Translations under genes and position numbers: made by a program
From: Epiperipatus broadwayi
Taxonomy: Eukaryota; Onychophora; Udeonychophora; Euonychophora; Peripatidae
Assembly (NCBI GenBank): GCA_028023455.1
Contig: JAQFVV010006216.1
Coordinates: 5,288,877 to 5,352,876 of the forward strand
DNA length: 64,000 nucleotides
Direction: 5' to 3'
The notes under the pieces: model-generated
What the model saw: only the letters and a program-made list of their open reading frames with translations
What the model was told of the DNA's origin: nothing
Databases searched by the model: none
In this document: positions 60,951-64,000 of the stretch, piece after piece
Numbering within the stretch: position 1 is the first letter of the stretch
How the letters are laid out: every line of letters begins with the position of its first letter

Positions 60951-62252
60951 GTGTGTTTGCCATCATGTCATCTTAAAGCTGAAAATTTATATGTGGCAGG
61001 AATAAACTTAAGGATTAATGAGGGGATAGAGAATGATCTTAAGAGATTACCCCAGTGTCAGGGGGAGGATGCCCAGTTAAGTCAAATAATTGCACAACTG
61101 GAAGGGAAGACAAGAAAAAACAATGATGAGTCCAGAAGTTGGATCAACCGATACAAACTTGACCAAGCTGTTCTCCAATACAGAACAAAAAGGGGACCGG
61201 AAAGTTGGAGACCTGTAATACCCCAGAAAATACGGAATGTAGTGGTGACTCGTGTCCACCAAATATATGGACACTATGGGGGGTGGAAAACTAAAAAGTG
61301 GCTCAAACAGTGGTTTTATTGGCCAGGCATGCATGGGACTGTCGTGGTGATGATTAGGCAATGTGAACTTTGCCAGAAAATGAAGCCGGCTAATAGGAAT
61401 TATGCAGGTCCAATGACCTCCATAATTCCAAAGAAGCCACGTGAGATGATTGCGATAGATTATTATCGACCATTACCCGCCTTTAATAGAAAAAAATATT
61501 TGTTAGTGGTGTATGATCTATTCAGTAAATTTGTGGCTGCATATCCCATGACTCAAGCAAATACCCGAAACACCATATGTCTCCTTGAAAAGGAATATTT
61601 TACAGTGATGGGAAAACCTCAAAGCATTCTCTCGGATCGTGGCACACCATTTATCTCTGGTGAATGGAAAGTATGCATTCAGAAGTCAGAAATCCAACAC
61701 ATACTAACATCAATTAGAAATCCGCAATCGAACTCGTGTGAGCGGGTGATGCGTGAGTTGGGTAGGTTGTTTAGAACGTACATCCCAACTAATTACCGAG
61801 GATGGGTTAAAAAGATCCCAGAAATACTGAACTATATAAATTGGGCAGTTAATGAGTCCACAGGGTTTTTTCCCATGCGGCTCCAGTTTGGAAAACATAC
61901 TCCTAAATTAATCAAGGCCAAAATACCAGGACCAAATGAAATGCCAATAAATGTGGAGGAGGACCAAGAGCAGGCATATCATACACTTTTGAAAAGGAGT
62001 CAGGAAAGAAACAAGCATACACTGGAGAGACCTCATCAGTTTAAAGTTGGTGATCTAGTCATGGTGAAAACCCCACACGTGAGCAAACCGGGAAAATTTA
62101 TCTGTAAGAAATTTTGCAGTTTGTATGAAGGATCTTTCCCTATTGTTAAGTGTCAGGGGGATAATGCATTCTGGGTGAATACTGAGCAGGAGATAAGGGG
62201 ATCATATAATGCTCATTCCCTCAAGCCCCATGCCAGTATGAACGGTTCGTGA
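60951..62252 (+). CDS. Ty3/gypsy integrase, long open frame
   Basis: A 433-codon frame. An HHCC zinc domain lies around residues 102-145 (HQIYGHYG, then CELCQKM). The catalytic core follows: first Asp in MIAIDYYRPLP, second Asp in ILSDRGTPF, Glu in NSCERVMRELG, consistent with DD35E spacing. C-terminally there is KVGDLVMVKTP and a GPY/F-like module (CSLYEGSFPIVK, with Ser for Pro). It cleaves and joins retrotransposon cDNA. The frame is intact even though the RT upstream is lost and RNase H is broken, so it is probably a fairly recent but inactive copy. True translation would come from a pol polyprotein; the Met at 60951 is only the first in the frame. Confidence 0.92.
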   Translation: MCLPSCHLKAENLYVAGINLRINEGIENDLKRLPQCQGEDAQLSQIIAQLEGKTRKNNDESRSWINRYKLDQAVLQYRTKRGPESWRPVIPQKIRNVVVTRVHQIYGHYGGWKTKKWLKQWFYWPGMHGTVVVMIRQCELCQKMKPANRNYAGPMTSIIPKKPREMIAIDYYRPLPAFNRKKYLLVVYDLFSKFVAAYPMTQANTRNTICLLEKEYFTVMGKPQSILSDRGTPFISGEWKVCIQKSEIQHILTSIRNPQSNSCERVMRELGRLFRTYIPTNYRGWVKKIPEILNYINWAVNESTGFFPMRLQFGKHTPKLIKAKIPGPNEMPINVEEDQEQAYHTLLKRSQERNKHTLERPHQFKVGDLVMVKTPHVSKPGKFICKKFCSLYEGSFPIVKCQGDNAFWVNTEQEIRGSYNAHSLKPHASMNGS

Positions 62253-62296
62253 TATTTAGGAGCCATTCAAATACGTAGACCATATTTTAAGGCTTC

Positions 62297-62312
62297 CGGG
62301 AGGGGGGTATTA
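62297..62312 (+). other. Polypurine tract, possible 3' LTR start
   Basis: GGGAGGGGGG about 45 bases after the integrase stop is a good polypurine tract for plus-strand priming. The following TATTACAACAGGGCAGG could open the 3' LTR. No second LTR copy is present for comparison. Confidence 0.5.
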
Positions 62313-64000
62313 CAACAGGGCAGGCATAATCAAACCCTGTTGCGATAATTAGACAAATACAGATTCGTATACTTAACGCATTATTAAAATATATATATAT
62401 ATCTTATTACTAACGTATTATTAAAAATATATATTACTTTACTAACAAAATTAATATTTACCAGTTGATGTACAATCAACGGTCATTTGCGTGGTCGGAT
62501 TGGATTGATTTAGTTATTTTAATTAAAAAAAGAGAACTCATAAAAGAGGTATGGGGGGGGGTTGTACACTTGCTCTGATTTTTCTTTCTTTTGATAAACC
62601 CAGCTATACACATAGCTATGTATATATGTGAGTGCATTTTTGAACCATTAAAAATGAAAAATTCACAAAATAAAAATAAAAAGGAAACATTTTGTTTGAT
62701 AAACTTTTTAAATATATACATATTAAGTCAACAAAAGAACTATAAATGTCAAGATGGAAGACTGATTTTGCAGAACAATGGAAGTAATTATTATAAAAAT
62801 CGTGGAATGTCTAATGCTAATTAAATATTAATTGGAAAGAAATAGGTGTAAAAAGCTTTTGTGGTGCATTCCAACAAAGGCATATGGAATGTGAATGGAA
62901 ATATAATTGAAAATGAATGAAAAGAAAAAAATTCGATAATTAAAAAAAAAAAAGAATTAAGGATTAGTATGTTTGGAAGTAGAAGAAAGTGGACGGTAGA
63001 CTGATAAACAGAAATAAGAATCGAGAGATCAATGTGATATACATTTGATAAAATATGGTCAGGCTGGGGTAGAGGCTTCAACGTGCGGAGGGTCCGAATC
63101 CTTTTTCCCCCGAATGTATAGCAGCTGCCGATATCGGAGAAGGGACGTCAAGCTGGAGAATTCGCCTCAATAAGCAACAATGTTGAATCACCACAAGAGG
63201 AAGAAAATGAATAAATAAATAGACTTTAGCCATGAAACACTAACTTCAAAAAAAAAAAAAAAAAGTTCGTTCACCGACAAAAGACCGGAGATTCCCTTTT
63301 CACCATGTGAATTCGATCAATTCCCTGGGGAAACAGGTATTTTTTTTTCCTATTTGCATATATATGTCACTTTTAGTAAGCTTACTCCATGAAATTGAGA
63401 AAACTGTTATTTGACACAATTGCGAACTTAAAATTTCTTTTTTTTGTCCGGAGAGGTCAAACTATTTTCTACGGAATTTTTTTGTGTATAAATTAGTCCA
63501 ATTAAATCTTCGGTGCAAAATACATATAATAGCATATTTGTGTGTGAGGGGAGTTTTGGCAAAAAGAGAAAAGAGCAAACAAAAAAAAAAAACTGGTATG
63601 AATCTTTGATTTAAAAGAGAAAAGAGACACTAATTCAACTTATGTAAATAATATGTTTTTTTTTTTTATAGATACGTAAATATCATTGCTAATAAATGTG
63701 TATAAAATGAATGTTTTTTTTTTTTTGTGCGTGTGTTACGAGTTTTTTTTTTAAAAAAATAAAAAGGGAGGTTAGATCTACTGCCGGTAAATTTTGCCAT
63801 CCGCCCTGAGGAGAGCTAGTTCAGGGGCATTTCCATATTGGTATTCCAGCTTTCCCAGCATAATTCTTATAGAAATATAGGATTGGCGCTTGAGGTCATA
63901 AGTTGATGCTCATAAATATGCTGGGCGATAAAATGGATTAATTTTCTTTTAAACAATTACGCATATATGTGTATCATTATATATACATACACGCAATCTT
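62313..64000. other. Possible LTR remnant and mixed background
   Basis: After the polypurine tract the sequence is AT-rich with a G run near 62551. A less AT-rich patch at 63060-63340 (GTGCGGAGGGTCCGAATCC, then CCCTGGGGAAACAG-GTATTT) ends in a donor-like site and resembles a promoter or leader, either of the LTR or of an unseen gene. A second such patch is at 63780-63920. No coding frame was found. Confidence 0.35.

Noticed and set aside
1-64000. CRISPR arrays, prokaryotic operons, tRNA and rRNA genes
   Set aside because: None seen. The tandem arrays here have 107- to 171-base periods and no spacer pattern.

Overview
The window is about 64 kb of very AT-rich eukaryotic DNA, with no operons, no bacterial-type gene packing and no tRNA or rRNA gene that I can see. 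Spliced-gene signals, a CR1-like LINE, hAT, mariner and Merlin-type transposons, a Penelope-like element and Ty3/gypsy fragments point to an animal genome, most likely an invertebrate. I cannot name the phylum from sequence alone. Nearly all recognisable content is mobile DNA, much of it nested.

Host genes are sparse. On the + strand, 14488-14633 is a convincing first coding exon of a secreted or membrane-anchored DnaJ protein, closest in pattern to DNAJC16; later exons were not found. On the - strand, two phase-compatible exon candidates (30145-30306 and 29414-29494) with good splice sites lie below an AAAATGGCGGA promoter-like motif at 30517. They belong to a gene I cannot name.

Layout: 1-3.8 kb, background with a mariner relic. 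3.8-7.5 kb, copy 1 of a long dispersed repeat, split by a 957-bp TA-target DNA transposon. 8.7-10.8 kb, decayed gypsy pol. 10.9-13.8 kb, a hAT element with an 8-bp target-site duplication, containing a large foldback and a second inverted repeat. 14.5 kb, the DnaJ exon. 20.7-29.1 kb, an antisense CR1-like LINE (PHD plus esterase ORF1; endonuclease and reverse transcriptase ORF2), split by repeat copy 2 and by a second unidentified insert. 29.4-30.5 kb, the cryptic - strand gene. 31.2-32.4 kb, a TIR element carrying degenerate telomere-like repeats. 37.5-39.2 kb, a Merlin-family element with an 8-bp duplication, a zinc-ribbon transposase exon and a satellite-like array. 39.5-47.8 kb, a BED-finger hAT split by about 6 kb. 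47.8-50.4 kb, repeat copy 3, inverted. 53.0-56.5 kb, a young non-autonomous LTR element with two near-identical 1.38-kb LTRs. 58.5-60.5 kb, a Penelope-like element on the - strand, abutting a gypsy RT-RNaseH-integrase remnant at 60.46-62.25 kb.

The strongest result is the nesting order, which gives relative ages: LINE before repeat copy 2, and repeat copy 1 before the 957-bp transposon, whose empty site survives in copy 3. I found no convincing wholly new biological system. The least explained items are the - strand two-exon gene, the 2.1-3.6-kb dispersed repeat with an internal TATA box, and the broken coding-like tract at 26.2 kb.
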